A DNA stretch of 64,000 nucleotides from Gonocerus acuteangulatus (lineage: Eukaryota; Arthropoda; Insecta; Hemiptera; Coreidae), in assembly GCA_946811695.1 (NCBI GenBank), contig OX328123.1, forward strand, positions 117,931,602 through 117,995,601, in the 5' to 3' direction. The notes under the pieces are model-generated. The model did no database searches. It had not been told where the DNA came from and saw nothing but the letters and a program-made list of their open reading frames with translations. Position 1 is the first letter of the stretch; the number at the start of each line of letters is the position of its first letter. A program made the position numbers and the translations under genes. This document shows positions 10,029 to 21,235 of the stretch, in pieces.

Positions 10029-10273
10029 GTTACGAAATAATACGCCGGATTTGGCTTTTTAAAAAGGGTTTATTTGCACGTAACAATACAAAAGGGTTTT
10101 TACAAGATTACAAGCAATTATACACTAATACATGTATAAACGAGAACGGGAGTATCCGTAGAGCCTGCTAGCGACCAATCGACTGACTTGCTGGAGTAGG
10201 GAGTCCTGTATATATACCCAAAGTCCTTCAATTCTAGGAAGTGCTGATATGGCAGTAGGAAGCGGATGTAACT
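10028..10273 (-). repeat. 5' LTR of the gypsy element
   Basis: Identical to the LTR at 2755-3000 except for one base. On minus it runs from AGTTACATCC to TATTTCGTAACT. The TATATATAC box and the AATAAA are in the same relative places. The outer edge is followed by the CTGG duplication. Confidence 0.95.
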
Positions 10274-10414
10274 CTGGTGGGCTGCCGGTGCCCTGTCGTT
10301 GACGGTCAGCTCCTGTGTGAACTACCTCATTGGAAATACATTGATGAATATTTTGCCGGTCGGCAGCTGGACAGTGGCCTGTAGGTGACGATATGTATAG
10401 TGTGAATTCCACCT
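10274..10414 (+). repeat. Inner, diverged Harbinger end-like block
   Basis: This block continues the sequence split by the gypsy insertion (left part ends at 2754). It resembles 11195-11329, including ACTACCTCATTGG and TTGCCGGTCGG, but its terminal 60 bases differ from the left repeat at several positions and it is not followed by TAA. It may be a tandem copy of the element end or the end of a related nested element. Confidence 0.6.
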
Positions 10415-10747
10415 ATGCAGGCCGTCTCGGGGAGAATATTCGGACGTGCTGGTCTCGGTCGGCGCCTTGAATTTCTTTCTTACCTTTTTTATAAAAGTTT
10501 TTTTTCTTACTGTATATCATTTTATGTGTATTCTTACATTTATTTTTCAATAATATAATTTGATCATGAGTTTTTGAAAAATAATACAATAGACAATGTA
10601 TTTTTGTACTAAATTTCATCAATACTGGAGCATTTTTGAGCGTATGAGAGGCAAACTTTTCTGAAATCATTATTTTTTATTTTATTTTATTTTTCCAACA
10701 ATAAAATAAATAAAAAAAATTAAAAACATTTCTGACCTTTTGAAATG

Positions 10748-10812
<65 letters not shown>

Positions 10813-11154
10813 TTCAACAATTCAAGACGAACTTTTCTGAAATAATTTTTTTTTAAATATTTCTGAAATCTTGAAATGTTAATTTTTTTTATTTATTTTT
10901 TTTACAACAAAATTTTAATGTTAACAAAAATAAATAATTCAACATTTCAAAATTTCAGAAATGTTTTTAAATTTTTTTTTTATATATATATATTTCTGTT
11001 CACTCTCTCAAACGCTCGAAAATGGTCCGATTTTTATGAACTTTGGTACAAAAATAGATTGTCTCTTTTATAATTTTATCAAAAACTGATTATAAAATTA
11101 AATTATTCATGAATAAATGAAGATATACACTTATAATAACATGCAGTAAAAAAA
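10415..11154. other. AT-rich stretch without a recognised gene
   Basis: After a short GC-rich start the sequence is AT-rich with a long (TA)n tract at about 10750-10811 and many T runs. No open frame with recognisable content was found. Confidence 0.6.
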
Positions 11155-11329
11155 AATGACGGTGGCCTGCCGGTAGCTAGATTGGTCAGCCGGTTGCCTG
11201 CTGGGGGCCTGCCGGTGACGGTACGCTCTAGTGTGAACTACCTCATTGGAAATACATTGAAGAATATTTTGCCGGTCGGCGGCTGGACGGTGGCCTGCTG
11301 GTGCCGGTACGTATAGTGTGAATCGACCT
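11155..11329 (+). repeat. Right sub-terminal region and inverted repeat of the Harbinger element
   Basis: The last 61 bases (11269-11329) pair with 633-693. The upstream part (GGTTGCCTGCTGGGGGCC) is the counterpart of the site into which the gypsy element inserted, without the insertion, so it serves as a paralogous empty site. Confidence 0.75.
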
Positions 11330-11639
11330 TAATACGTAAGTACCGAATTTTTTTACGAAAAGTTTAATAGTTAAGGTTATAACTACTAATAGAAATTGGA
11401 AAACACGTATTAAATAAACCTTTTACCTAGAACTCTATTACAAAATGTCTTAAAGAAAAGGACAGCAGATTATTTATTTATTTTATTTTAAGGGTTTCAC
11501 ATCTATGGCGATAAGCCCTTGTATTACCGATTACCCCAGGAGTAAGATATAGAACAGGAAGTTTCATTTTCTGGAAAGGCCCATGTTGTTTGATATATGA
11601 CATACCCGTCCCTTCTTTACCTGCCCTTCCTAAGTGCAG

Positions 11640-11763
11640 CATAAACTACAAAAAATTATATAGTAGCGTTAATTTTGATGATACATTATTTAACGCAATA
11701 AAAAAAAAAAAAAAAAAAAAAAAAAACTTATCTGCCGTGACGAAGCACGGGCATTCAGCTAGT
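11640..11763 (-). repeat. Fragment of the CAGCTAGT-ended dispersed repeat
   Basis: It ends GACGAAGCACGGGCATTCAG|CTAGT after an A26 run and is the reverse counterpart of 23287-23400. Similar ends occur at 25677-25713, 47685 and 50760. Such ACTAGCTG...CCCGGC ends are widespread in arthropod interspersed repeats; I do not assign a class. Confidence 0.6.
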
Positions 11764-11769
11764 TATATA

Positions 11770-12862
11770 ATAAAGATTCTTTTTGGAGCACATAAAGGGA
11801 CATACAATTGTATAGAAACGCAACTTAGTGTCAACTCCACGTAGAGACCTGAATTAAATTGTCATCAGATCGAAAGTGTGTATACAATTTAATGCCAGCT
11901 AAGGCGAAATGGAAATAAAACGGCAACCAGCTAAAAACGCACTGGTGGCGAAATATTACGTACACGGGAGTGGGGGAGCGATGACCAAGCGATATCTGCC
12001 TCCCTCCCTACGAGGACTTACCTCTTCCCTTGGAGGTAGTGCTGGCGGAGGCAGAGAAGCTAGGCAGAGAGGCTTTTTTTGGTCGCCGATTCCCAGGACA
12101 TGCATAGGCTGGAGGCGACAGAGGACCTCAGCACTCGCATGCCCAAATATGATGCCATTACGGAGGAGGAAAATGCAAATGAAGACTCTGTCATTTAAAT
12201 GCATAGGTCTGAAGTCCCTGCTAGGACGCAGTCTTGTTAAGAAATTAGATCATAGGCTAGTTATGTTTAATATGTTAAAAGAAAGAAAGACTAGATTATA
12301 TGTGCCAATATCATCTATTTAGTTATGAAATTATAAATAAAACAATATATAATAAAAGAAATTGTAAATTGTTTTATAATTGGGAATATAACAAATTTTT
12401 ATCATACCACTGCACAATTTGAACGAATTATATTTTCATGTCCTTATGACTATTTACTGGATCCATCTAAAAATCAAGAATATTCAATATTCTCAGAGAG
12501 CCAACCAATAGTGGAAAATATAATTTTTGAACTTGATTAAGTGTAATTACTATAAAAATTCCTCTTTCCGATATTTAATAATTCAATTATAGCATTTAAA
12601 ACGATCCCCTCAGGAAGCTGTAAGCAGGTAATATCAATATCTGACTAACAATAAATATATGATTTTATGAGTTCCCCATCTATCTTTATGTTAAATTACT
12701 AACCATTTTTATTTTTATAAGTTACTGTACTTCATTCCAACCCAAATTAACTAAAAGTAAACAAACCCACGGTTTAAGGAAAAGTCCTCTTTGAGTAACA
12801 ATATAATTTAAAGTATAATAACTTAAAGAAATTCGTTTTAACATCGGTAACTTCTATTCGTT

Positions 12863-12866
<4 letters not shown>
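11770..12866. other. Stretch without a supported gene
   Basis: An open frame of 137 codons at 11909-12322 has no recognisable motif. The rest is AT-rich. I see no element boundaries. Confidence 0.5.

Positions 12867-12941
<75 letters not shown>
12867..12941. repeat. (TA)n microsatellite
   Basis: An almost pure TA tract of about 75 bases. Confidence 0.95.
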
Positions 12942-12943
<2 letters not shown>

Positions 12944-13084
12944 TAAACTAAATCATTTCATTGAAAGTAGGGGTTAGGTTCAGATTGAATTAAGCCGCCG
13001 GTTCGGGCATTGATTGTTGCTTCTACCACTGGACGGAATTCAGTCGGAGCTCCCGAAGTTTGGGGAAGAAGAGGTAAAGAAAGC

Positions 13085-14110
13085 TCTCCACGATGTGATT
13101 CTGACCATCAGGGAAATATCTGTTATCTGCCCAATACACAAGAAGAGTGACCAGACAGAGTGTGCTATCTATTGAGAGATCTCGCTCTTTTCAGTCGTCT
13201 ACAAGATTCTTTTTGAGATGATCCTCCCTCAAGCAGGGTTTTGTCAAGGGTATTCTTTCGCCTGCCTATTGTGTCAGAAGTGAGAGCCGTGAGAGAAGCC
13301 GGAATTCACACTAGTGGAACAATCTTCAATCTCTTAACCCAGCTCTTTGCGTATGCAGATGAAATTGATATTATTGGAGATGCATTTACAGCCCTTGAAG
13401 CAGCTTCAAGACGACTTGGTCTAGAAATCAATGAGTGAAAATCCAAGTACTTGGGAGTTGGTGGTGAAATTGATCCGAGCTCTCCATTCGAAGTGGGACC
13501 TTTTGAATTCCAGAGAGTTAAAAGCTTCATATACCATGGATCTGAAGTGAAGAGTAAGGATGACATGACTCTAGAGATACATAGAAGGATCACTGCTGCT
13601 AATCGAAGACTATATGGTCTTGGCCAACACCTTAGAAGTAGATAACTCTCAATGAAGACCAAGCTAAATATTTACGTGGCCCTCCTGCGGCCAGTTTCTT
13701 CATATGGCTCAGAGGCTTGAATAGTGATCAAAAGTGATGAGATGAAGTTGATTGTGTTTGAGCGAGGAGTCCCCAGGAGGATCTACGACCAGTGAAGATG
13801 GGTCAGGTGTGGAGAAGAAGGAAAAATCGGGAACTCAGCTCTCTGTTATTGATCTAGACATTGCCACCCGTATCAAACTTGTAAGACTAAGATGGGCAGG
13901 GTATGTAGCCAGAAGGGACGCCACTGAAATTCCAAAAAAGGCTATGAACTCAAAGGCTATGAGAAACTGTACTCCTCAAGATGAGTAGAAAGGCCGAGGA
14001 TCAGGTGGCTGAACGTAGCCAACGAAACCAGACTCTGCTTGGCGTTAGAAACTGGGGATCTGCAGCAGAAGACAGAGCCAGCTGGCGGAGGAGGCTCAGT
14101 CTCGGTGATG
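13085..14110 (+). pseudogene. Decayed non-LTR retrotransposon reverse transcriptase
   Basis: Pieces in several frames read as a LINE RT. These are ICPIHKKSDQTEC with a following broken YRGISL-type block near 13120-13180, TSGTIFNLLTQLFAYADEID (13310-13370, where DD of YADD is DE), then RRITAANRRLYGLGQHLRSR and a broken TKLNIYVALLRP block, and WAGYVARRDATEIPKKA near 13890-13950. The order matches LINE RTs whose tail includes an 'R..WAGHV.R' segment. Many stops and frame changes show it is dead. The AAATTGAAATTGAATTGAAT near 15065-15085 could be the remains of a LINE tail, but the tract between is interrupted by other repeats. Confidence 0.75.
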
Positions 14111-14267
14111 GGACGTCATATCATGATAAAGATTGCAACATAACTCGGTGTTTGTTGTGGTCACCTGAATAGACAAATGTGAACAGGCAAACTAAATCGG
14201 TCCATTAGGAGGGGGGGGGGGGGGTAATCAGTACCTAATCTACTAATTTGCTCATTTATGCAATTTT

Positions 14268-14370
14268 CGTGATCTTTGGGTTCTGAAACGAAAAATGGTT
14301 TTGTCGGCTCTTTTGGAAACTCATGAGCATGGTTCCTCCCTAAAGAGGGAGGAAGGAATCGCGCTTAGGA
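14268..14370 (-). repeat. 5' end of the (TA)n/hairpin family
   Basis: Read on minus it begins with the GCGCGATTCCTTCC...GGGAGGAACC hairpin, then a segment ending in GTTTCAGAACCC. It is matched by 22260-22381. The rest of the element is absent. The preceding G12 run (about 14211-14223) is simple sequence. Confidence 0.65.
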
Positions 14371-15190
14371 ATCCGTTAGGAAGCGCTATTAACAAAGATG
14401 AAGAATGGTTAACGAACATATATCTCGATCTTAATTTTTGTGGTGACAGTCATGGGAGGGAATAAAATACATTCACTAATCAACTTTTTGTATTCCTGGA
14501 AAGAGTAAATTTCAATTGATATTTCGTTGTGAGAGTTCCTAGAGGTAGTAGGGGTGCAATTAGATTCCAAAGAAGATAGAGAGCGGACTAATCTCGTTTT
14601 TCCTGCCTACTAAAGCAGGGGGAGGTTTTATCTAGACCAGAGGGGTTACATCTACACAAGAAATCGAGGAGAGGTTTTGCTTTTATTTCTATGCATATTT
14701 TAATAGAGGGAGATTTGCTAGCTTTATTTTGAAGATCTTAAAACTAAGGTCAGAAATATTGAACGATTAAAATGTAAATAAAGAATAATTTAGTAATAAA
14801 TGTAGTATAATAAATAAAAACCGATTACTATTAAATATTATTTAATTTAAATAAGAGCTGAGAATAGATATATATTTTATTTTAATTGTTTCATTTATAT
14901 ATTTTTTTCACATAATTATATTAAGTAAAGAACTTACATTGTGTTAATGTTTTATATTAGTGATTTATTTTTGTAACCTCACCTATGATTAATTTAATAT
15001 TACTAACGTAGTAACTAACGGAATTATATAAGTGCTATGAGTTGTAACTCAAAAGCAAATAAAATAAATTGAAATTGAATTGAATATTTTAATAGGATTT
15101 CGAAAATAGACGTTCATTCACTAATAAAGTAATTTGCTTAAATATTAAGAACCATATTAATGTTACTTCACTGCGGAAGAGGGTCATAAC
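14371..15190. other. AT-rich stretch without a recognised gene
   Basis: No coding potential or element ends that I can support, apart from the possible LINE tail near 15065-15085. Confidence 0.5.
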
Positions 15191-15441
15191 CATCGGCGTA
15201 TATGCAGCCCCCCCCCCGAAATTTTGATTTGATTGGTAAAAATATCATAAAACCCTTAAAAATAAATTAAATAAGATCATTTAGTTCATAAAACATGTTC
15301 TATTTTGGATGTAATAGCGTTTAAGTTGGCTAAAACTCTTCCAAGATCTAAATTGTTAGTATTCCATACACCGGAAATGGTATCAGCCCCCTCCGAAATT
15401 TTCCCAGCCCCCTCCGAAATTATTTTCTATATACGCCCATA
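15191..15441 (+). mobile_element. hAT-type MITE, copy 1
   Basis: A non-coding element of about 251 bp starting CATCGGCG and ending CGCCCATA, with GC-rich ends (GCAGCCCCCC) around an AT-rich core. It is homologous to 32795-33057 and 52501-52753. The flanks GTCATAAC (15183-15190) and GTCAATAAC (15442-15450) fit an 8-bp duplication with one later insertion. It is the most diverged copy. Confidence 0.75.
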
Positions 15442-15881
15442 GTCAATAACCGTTTATTTAGTTTGCTTTAAACTAAGAGTACCTTCGGCATCATCTTGAC
15501 AGATAATATAAATCATGGCTACTATAGATCTAATGTTAACAATTTATTATGTTAGGGTAAATTTCAATTTCTCAAAAGAAGTCTTCTTCATTTTAGTAAA
15601 AAAGAAAAACAAATTTACGTTAAGTAATACCAATTAAATTAAAAAATTCTCGGGCCACATATTTGATTTCGGGTTTTTATCAACTTTTTTTCTCCCTTTT
15701 CTCGTTAATATTTATATTTTTAGCTATTAACCAAAATAAAATATGTGGACAACATATTTTTTAGTATATGTAAGATGATGTCAGTTGGGTGGGGAAGGTT
15801 CAATGGATTCTTTTAGAAACTGGCAGTCGTTCATTATAACCAAAATATTGTTTTTCTATATACAAGAAACTTAAAGGATAT

Positions 15882-15919
<38 letters not shown>
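15882..15919. repeat. (TA)n microsatellite
   Basis: A pure TA tract of about 38 bases, a short distance upstream of the SINE copy at 16143. Confidence 0.9.
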
Positions 15920-15922
<3 letters not shown>

Positions 15923-16142
15923 ATTTTGTTTGTTTTATGGCGTGTCAAGCTTATCGGTCATTAACGCCATATCTTTGAGAAGCGTATAATCTGAGATGGT
16001 TGTAATCATCAAAGATTATTCGCGAACATATACATTCCCATTAATAGGCAGTATAATATTACACTAATACTATATTTGACGTGCTATTTGAAATTCGTAC
16101 CAAAATTTGTCCTATTAGCAGGTTTTCATTACATTATAAATA

Positions 16143-16442
16143 AAAAAAAATCAGTCTCGTTCACAGGCCGCAAAGGTCAGATACTGTAGAGATGTCGGAT
16201 TCTTGACCAGACGGCACACTGGGGAGATAATCTGAACAGTACTATGGTCCGGCCACCTGATTTTCCCCTTTACGGGCAACCATTTATAAATTAATTAAAG
16301 TCTGAGTGGGTCTAGGGACGATTTGGGACACCGAATCCAATGACCGACGAAACTAGAAGATAAAATCATTAGTGCGCTCGAGTTTTGAACTCAGGTCTTT
16401 CAATATCAGTTATATCACTCCTATAGAGTCAATATTGCCTCC
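16143..16442 (-). mobile_element. tRNA-derived SINE, old copy
   Basis: Colinear with 54661-54999: 3' end AATCAGTC...ACAGGCC, body with GGCACACTGGGGAGATA and CCTGATTTTCCCC, and the tRNA-like head at the right end (minus strand). Box B is still visible as TTTTGAACTCAGG on plus. It has more differences than the other copies, so it is likely older. Confidence 0.8.
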
Positions 16443-16758
16443 CTTTGATTTTAAATTCTAAATATCTGTGTGTTTTAATTTTAGAATCATTGATAAATTG
16501 GAAGAATAATAGGTGGTCCTTTAACCACCAAAAAAGTAATTCGGTGAAAAAATATGTTAGTTTAAACTTGATTGAACGAATTCGAAGGGTGCTGGGTCGT
16601 CTCCTGAACTATTGTGCGGCTTAACAACATTTCTACGGAAATGAAACGCCAACATTTCTGGTCAACGCATCCTGATGAAGTCATGGGGTTGACGTCGTAT
16701 ATGGCTTTCTCCACACAGACAAGGAAGAAATGTGCTGAGCTTAAGAAGATCCAAAATG

Positions 16759-16950
16759 GTAACGGCCATTGCCACGTTGAATGCAGCGGTTCTCGTAGAT
16801 CACCGAAGTTAAGCAACGTCGTGCACGGTCAGTACCAGAATGGGTGACCCCGTCGACGTGCTCTTGGCATTATAAAAGGGTGGCAACCTGTTGATAGCCC
16901 GGCATTAATAGCCCAATTTTGATACGCCGTTAAACACACACAAAGAGACA
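16759..16950 (+). mobile_element. 5S rRNA-derived SINE or 5S pseudogene
   Basis: From 16759 to about 16870 the sequence follows arthropod 5S rRNA: GTTCTCG...GATCACCGAAGTTAAGCAACGTC, then GGTCAGTACC and ATGGGTGACC, which covers the internal RNA polymerase III promoter. It differs from a functional 5S at several places and is followed by a unique tail ending GTTAAACACACACA. A lone copy with such a tail fits a 5S-derived (SINE3-type) retroposon better than an rRNA gene. Confidence 0.75.
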
Positions 16951-17825
16951 AGATATCGGCTAGACGACGTCTACGATATGAAATGTGACGTCTATATGAC
17001 TAGTAAAAGGTTTAATTCTGTTACTTTCATTTTTCAAGCATAAATTGCTATTCCAACAAAATTACTGTTAATTCCAACAAAATGATAGCCCGTTCTCACC
17101 AGCCTCAGTTAGAAGTAAAACAGAAAAGAAAACCAAACGGAGCTTTATCTCAACCACCAACTCCTCTTAGTTCAGCTCAGCCTAATCCGACCCCCGCTGG
17201 TCCTCTATTTCATTTTAGCAATAATGTGGGAAACACTTATTATTCCAATCATAAACCTCATGGACGTTCTTATATCCTTCCTAAAAATATGTTGCAAACT
17301 TCTATCAAAAACAGTATTAATTTCAATAGCTACCTCCACTTTCTCCACTTCTTTAACGTTTCAATAATAGCCATAATCATCAAGAACGAAAATAACGGGT
17401 TTCTACTTTGGACTATATTATATTGGTTGGCCTGGTGAAGTATAATGGAGACGGGGAAAAATTGTAAAATATATTTTTGAATTTATTCTCAGTACAGGGT
17501 CAATTTTTTTTTACGTAGAAGCAGATACTACGTAAAAATTTAGTTTCGAGTAATAATAAAAAAAAAAAAAAAAAAAACCAAAGAAAACGGATTGATTTGA
17601 AATGTTCTTATCACATTTGCCATTCATCCATCTAAGAAATGTACATTTTGGCCTTTCCTCTAAAGGAACGTTAATCTGCTTCTGACGTTTCGTTGAGCTC
17701 TGCGATTTGGTATCGTTCCATTAAATAAGTTATCTACTTTTGCCGTGATTTTTAAATGATTTAACGAGTAAAATGAGTTTGTCAGAATAATTAAGATCCA
17801 AAAGTGAAAGATCCAAATTGTGTAC
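16951..17825. other. Stretch without a supported gene
   Basis: A 118-codon open frame at 17082-17438 shows no recognised domain. An A18 run lies near 17561. No element ends were seen. Confidence 0.5.
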
Positions 17826-17941
17826 CCCATAGGGAGGAACCCCGCTTATAAGGTTGATACAATGAAACAATCCGGAAGTGCCGACTAGAAAATTTCGCGG
17901 TTCAGAACCCCTAGAGACCGAAAATAACGGTGGTTCAAATT

Positions 17942-17942
<1 letters not shown>

Positions 17943-17995
<53 letters not shown>
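17943..17995. repeat. (TA)n microsatellite inside a repeat copy
   Basis: A TA tract of about 50 bases between the 5' block and the TTTGTCTGTTCGCTC block, the fixed place of the microsatellite in this family. Confidence 0.9.
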
Positions 17996-17998
<3 letters not shown>

Positions 17999-18639
17999 CT
18001 GTTCGCTCATTTCTGGCTTCCCTAATGGTCAGATTGTGATGAAATTTGGTACAAAAATCCGTCGTCCAATTTAAAAGGTCAAGTTCGTTAACCAGCAGAA
18101 TCCGCCCACTGGAAGATGGCGTTTGGGGCGAAAGTCGCGCAAAAAAAATCGTAACGCTTACGTTTTTGAGTTCATACGCTTGTAAGTACTCGTTTGATAG
18201 GCTTCTTGGGCTAGGAAAACGAATGAAACCATTTTCAAGGCGATAGCTTTAACCGTTTTCGAGAAAATTGGAAAAATAATTTTTGAATACCGTTTTTGGT
18301 TTGGGAACTTAAAATCATGGGATTCAGTTGAAACATTTTCTGCATGTTCTACTTTCATTAAAACTAATATGTTGAAATTTTTGTTACGTTTGGAGTTTAG
18401 GAAGGGTTAGAATAAAATATTTTATTAAAAGACATAAAAAGTTTTGGTAACTTTGTATACTTTCCTTAATATCTCGAGAAAGGTTGAGAATCTTGGGAAA
18501 CGGAAGATAACCATTAGAAAGCGCACTAAATGCTCTACAAAAATGGTTCTGATGAAAGTTTTGATTAGGCGATGTCAATCGGATAAATAAGTGCTTAAAA
18601 CTTTAAAGTAATTGATTTCGCTTATTTCGTTCTTTTTGT

Positions 18640-19560
18640 CTTTGATTTTGGTTCTTAGAATTATGGGATTCAGTTGAAACATTTTTTGCATGTTCGAATT
18701 TTATCAACACTAATATGTTGAAATTTTGGTTACGTTTGGAGTAAAGGAAGGGTTAGAATAAAATATTTTATTAACAGACAAGAAACGTTATGGTAACCTT
18801 TTATACTTTCGTTAGTATCTCGAAAACCGTTGACAATCTTGTGAAGCGAAAGGTTACCATTCGAAAGCTTACTAAATGGTCTACAAAAAAAGGTTCTGAT
18901 GAAAGTTTTGATTAGGCGATGTCAATCGGAGAAATAAGTGCTTAAAACTTTAAAGTAATTGATTTCGCTTATTCGAACTGTTCTTTTTGTCTGTTTTTAT
19001 TCCTTGTTATTTTTGAACTGCTTATAGTTGGATAATGTATTTGATAATAAATCAGGTTAAGAAAAATAAGAAAAACAATTTAAACTTAGAGATATGGATT
19101 TCCAAGACATAGCTTTTCAACTGCCTAGGGGGGTCCTTTCTAGGGCGGGGACCCATCCAGTAAGATCGTAAATAAGACCTTTCTTGAAAGTAAAGATGGA
19201 ACTGTCAACCTAGAAACGAAATCAATTACTTCAAAGTTTAAGCACTTATTTATCCGATTGACATCGCTAATACAAAACTTTCTACAGAACCTTTTTTGTA
19301 GACCATTTAGTAAGCTTTCGAATGGTAACCTTTCGCTTCCCAAGATTGTCAACGGTTTTCGAGATACTAACGAAAGTATAAAAGGTTACCAAAACTTTTC
19401 TTGTCTGTTAATAAAATATTTTATTCTAACCCTTCCTTCACTCTAAACGTAACCAAAATTTCAACATATTAGTGTTGATAAAATTCGAACATGCAAAAAA
19501 TGTTTCAACTGAATCCCATAATTCTAAGTACCAAAATCAAAGACAAAAATAAGCGAAATC
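18640..19560. repeat. Foldback inside the rearranged repeat copy
   Basis: The segment 18640-19000 is matched in inverted order by about 19205-19560 (for example GCACTTATT...CCGATTGACATCG against CGATGTCAATCGG...). A spacer of roughly 200 bases lies between. A transcript through it could fold into a long hairpin. Confidence 0.75.
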
Positions 19561-20591
19561 AATTACTTTAAAGTTTTAAGCACTTATTTATCCGATTGAC
19601 ATCGCCTAATCAAAACTTTCATCAGAACCATTTTCGTTTATTCGAACGGTTCTTTTTGCCTGTTTTTATTCCTTGTTTTTTTTTTTTTTAATTGCTTATA
19701 GGTGGGTAATGTATTTGACAATAAAACAGATTAAGTAAAATAAGAAAAACAATTCATTGTTAGAAATATAGCTTGCCAAGAGAAAGAGATTTTTTTAATC
19801 TCTGTTTACCTTTGTTCTTAATTGTTTTTTTTTTCTCGGTTTGCCTTAGTTTTTAATATCTTGCTGTTATTTTGATTGCATTTTTTTTCAATAAAACATA
19901 ACAAGTAATTGAGAAGCGTGTTTGTATTTTGAATTGACTTTGAGAGTCTTGCTTTAGATTGAGGAATTTCCGCTTGTAACCTGTGGGTGTTAACAGTTTT
20001 CATGAAATAATAATAAAAAAAAAAAAAAAAAAAAAGATTAGTTGTATTTTAAACTTTCGAAATGACAATATGGATGAGAATGGATACGTCTTAAAATGAC
20101 GCAGTTCCTGCAGAAAGAGAAGGTTTAGATTCTGTGTAGGGTCAGACATTTGTCCGGGTCGAGCTACTAGGCAGGCTTCAGGTAGGTTTTATTGCACTTC
20201 ATAAATCAAGATGCATCCTAGGAGAGATGACAGATATTGTACCTGTAGGAAGTCATAAAGCCAAATGCTATAGTAGAAATATAATTATATTTTGTGGTTG
20301 TATGTGGCGTAATACATTTCAAAATAACATAATAATACTTTCCCATTTTCTTGTACAATTTTATTTTGTTGAATTGCATTTAACAGTAAAATGAGTAGTT
20401 TAGTGTTTTTAATTGCATTTAACACTAAAATGCATATGTTAGTAAAGCAAGTTAAGTCAATTAGAAAAATAATTCGTAGTAGAGTCTTCGTAGAGAGAAA
20501 CTTGGGACGGCGGAAAGAGTAATTTTCGCTTAGAATAGTTTCTTGTGCCTTGCCGACAATCTTGCTTTTCTTTGGAATATGAAAAGCAAGA

Positions 20592-21060
20592 ATGATCTAA
20601 ACAAAGTAATAACTGTTTCTATTCTAAGTATGCAAAATGACACTAGGGATATGAATGGAACCGCGCTAAGATGATGCAGTTCCTGCGAGTCGGACTTTTT
20701 TATTCATCTGTTATAACAAGGGAACGGATTCAAAATATGTCAATGGTATTGAAATATTTATAATGAAATATGTAATAAAAAATTGAAAATATTTAATAAA
20801 CAAATACCTAAAACACAATAAAAAAATTGAAAAGAAAAGCATAAATAGTATGTACGAACTCTGTTATTAAAAATGGAAAGAACAAAAGTTGATAATATAT
20901 AGAACAAAATGACAAAAACTCTATAACATATTGAAAAATAAAGAATAAATAAAAATTAGGAACACACCATAAAAAAGTCCGACTCGCAGGAACTGCATCA
21001 TCTTAGCGCGGTTCCGTTCTTATCTCTAGACTCATTTAAAATGATTAAAATAGAAGCTGT
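20592..21060. repeat. Inverted pair of family 3' ends
   Basis: The 3' end block at 20592-20700 on plus (GGAACCGCGCTAAGATGATG, GCGAGTCGGAC) is repeated inverted at 20970-21060, with about 270 AT-rich bases between. The right block is also the 3' end of the minus copy at 20970-22381. Confidence 0.8.
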
Positions 21061-21095
21061 TATTATTTTGGGTCCACATTTCTAGAAAGCATGAA

Positions 21096-21235
21096 GATTA
21101 GATAGTTAGCCGTCGAGGTGATAAGTAAAGATGGAATGGTTGGGATTCGGCTAAAGAAACCTCAATACGATTTTTGTTAAAAAATCTATATTTAGGACGT
21201 TTCAGCTACTCGTTGGCAGCATTGAAGGCACAGCA
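21096..21235 (-). repeat. Copy of the 49130 repeat, truncated
   Basis: GATAGTTAGCCGTCGAGGTG and the following 110 bases match 49130-49265. The sequence then leaves the match after GGACGTTTCAGCTACTCG. A CTGACGA-type motif present at 49268-49274 is missing here. Confidence 0.75.

Larger units (their letters stand above)
2755..10273 (-). mobile_element. Env-bearing gypsy/errantivirus-type LTR retroelement
   Basis: The element is 7519 bp, reads on the minus strand and is complete from LTR to LTR. Both LTRs are 246 bp, begin AGTTAC and end GTAACT, and differ at one base (2762 T, 10035 A). The host CTGG at 2751-2754 is repeated at 10274-10277, the four-base duplication typical of gypsy-like elements. 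In order on minus come 5' LTR, Lys-type primer site, gag, protease-RT-RNase H-integrase, env, polypurine tract and 3' LTR. It sits in the right sub-terminal region of the Harbinger element; a related uninterrupted version of the site lies near 11195-11215. Near-identical LTRs imply a recent insertion, yet pol and env carry breaks. Confidence 0.95.
633..11329 (+). mobile_element. PIF/Harbinger DNA transposon interrupted by a gypsy element
   Basis: The ends are 61-bp inverted repeats at 633-693 and 11269-11329 that match at 59 of 61 positions. Each is flanked by TAA (630-632 and 11330-11332), the three-base TWA duplication typical of PIF/Harbinger elements. Without the nested gypsy element and its 4-bp duplication, the element would be about 3.2 kb, a normal size for the superfamily. 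Inside are the two genes these elements carry: a decayed transposase N-terminus on plus and a MADF protein on minus. A second, more diverged end-like block at 10274-10414 suggests internal duplication or a related element nested inside, so the exact history is inference. Confidence 0.65.
17826..20130 (+). mobile_element. (TA)n/hairpin family copy, plus orientation, with internal duplications
   Basis: It starts inside the 5' hairpin (AGGGAGGAACCCCGCTTATA), continues through GACTAGAAAATTTC and a (TA)n tract (17943-17995), then TTTGTCTGTTCGCTC and the conserved body, to a 3' hairpin variant at about 20070-20115. The body block with GATTCAGTTGAAACATTTT occurs at 18317 and 18667 in tandem and again inverted near 19500, so the copy is internally rearranged. 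It faces the minus-strand copy at 20970-22381. Open frames here are shadows without domains. Confidence 0.7.

Noticed and set aside
11909..12322. 137-codon open frame on plus
   Set aside because: No recognised motif, an opposing frame of similar quality, and composition without coding character.
14341..14370. Rho-independent type terminator (hairpin with GGGAGGA)
   Set aside because: The DNA is eukaryotic and the hairpin is a conserved end of a dispersed repeat.
16759..16870. Functional 5S rRNA gene
   Set aside because: Several changes from the conserved 5S sequence, a single copy, and a retroposon-like tail.
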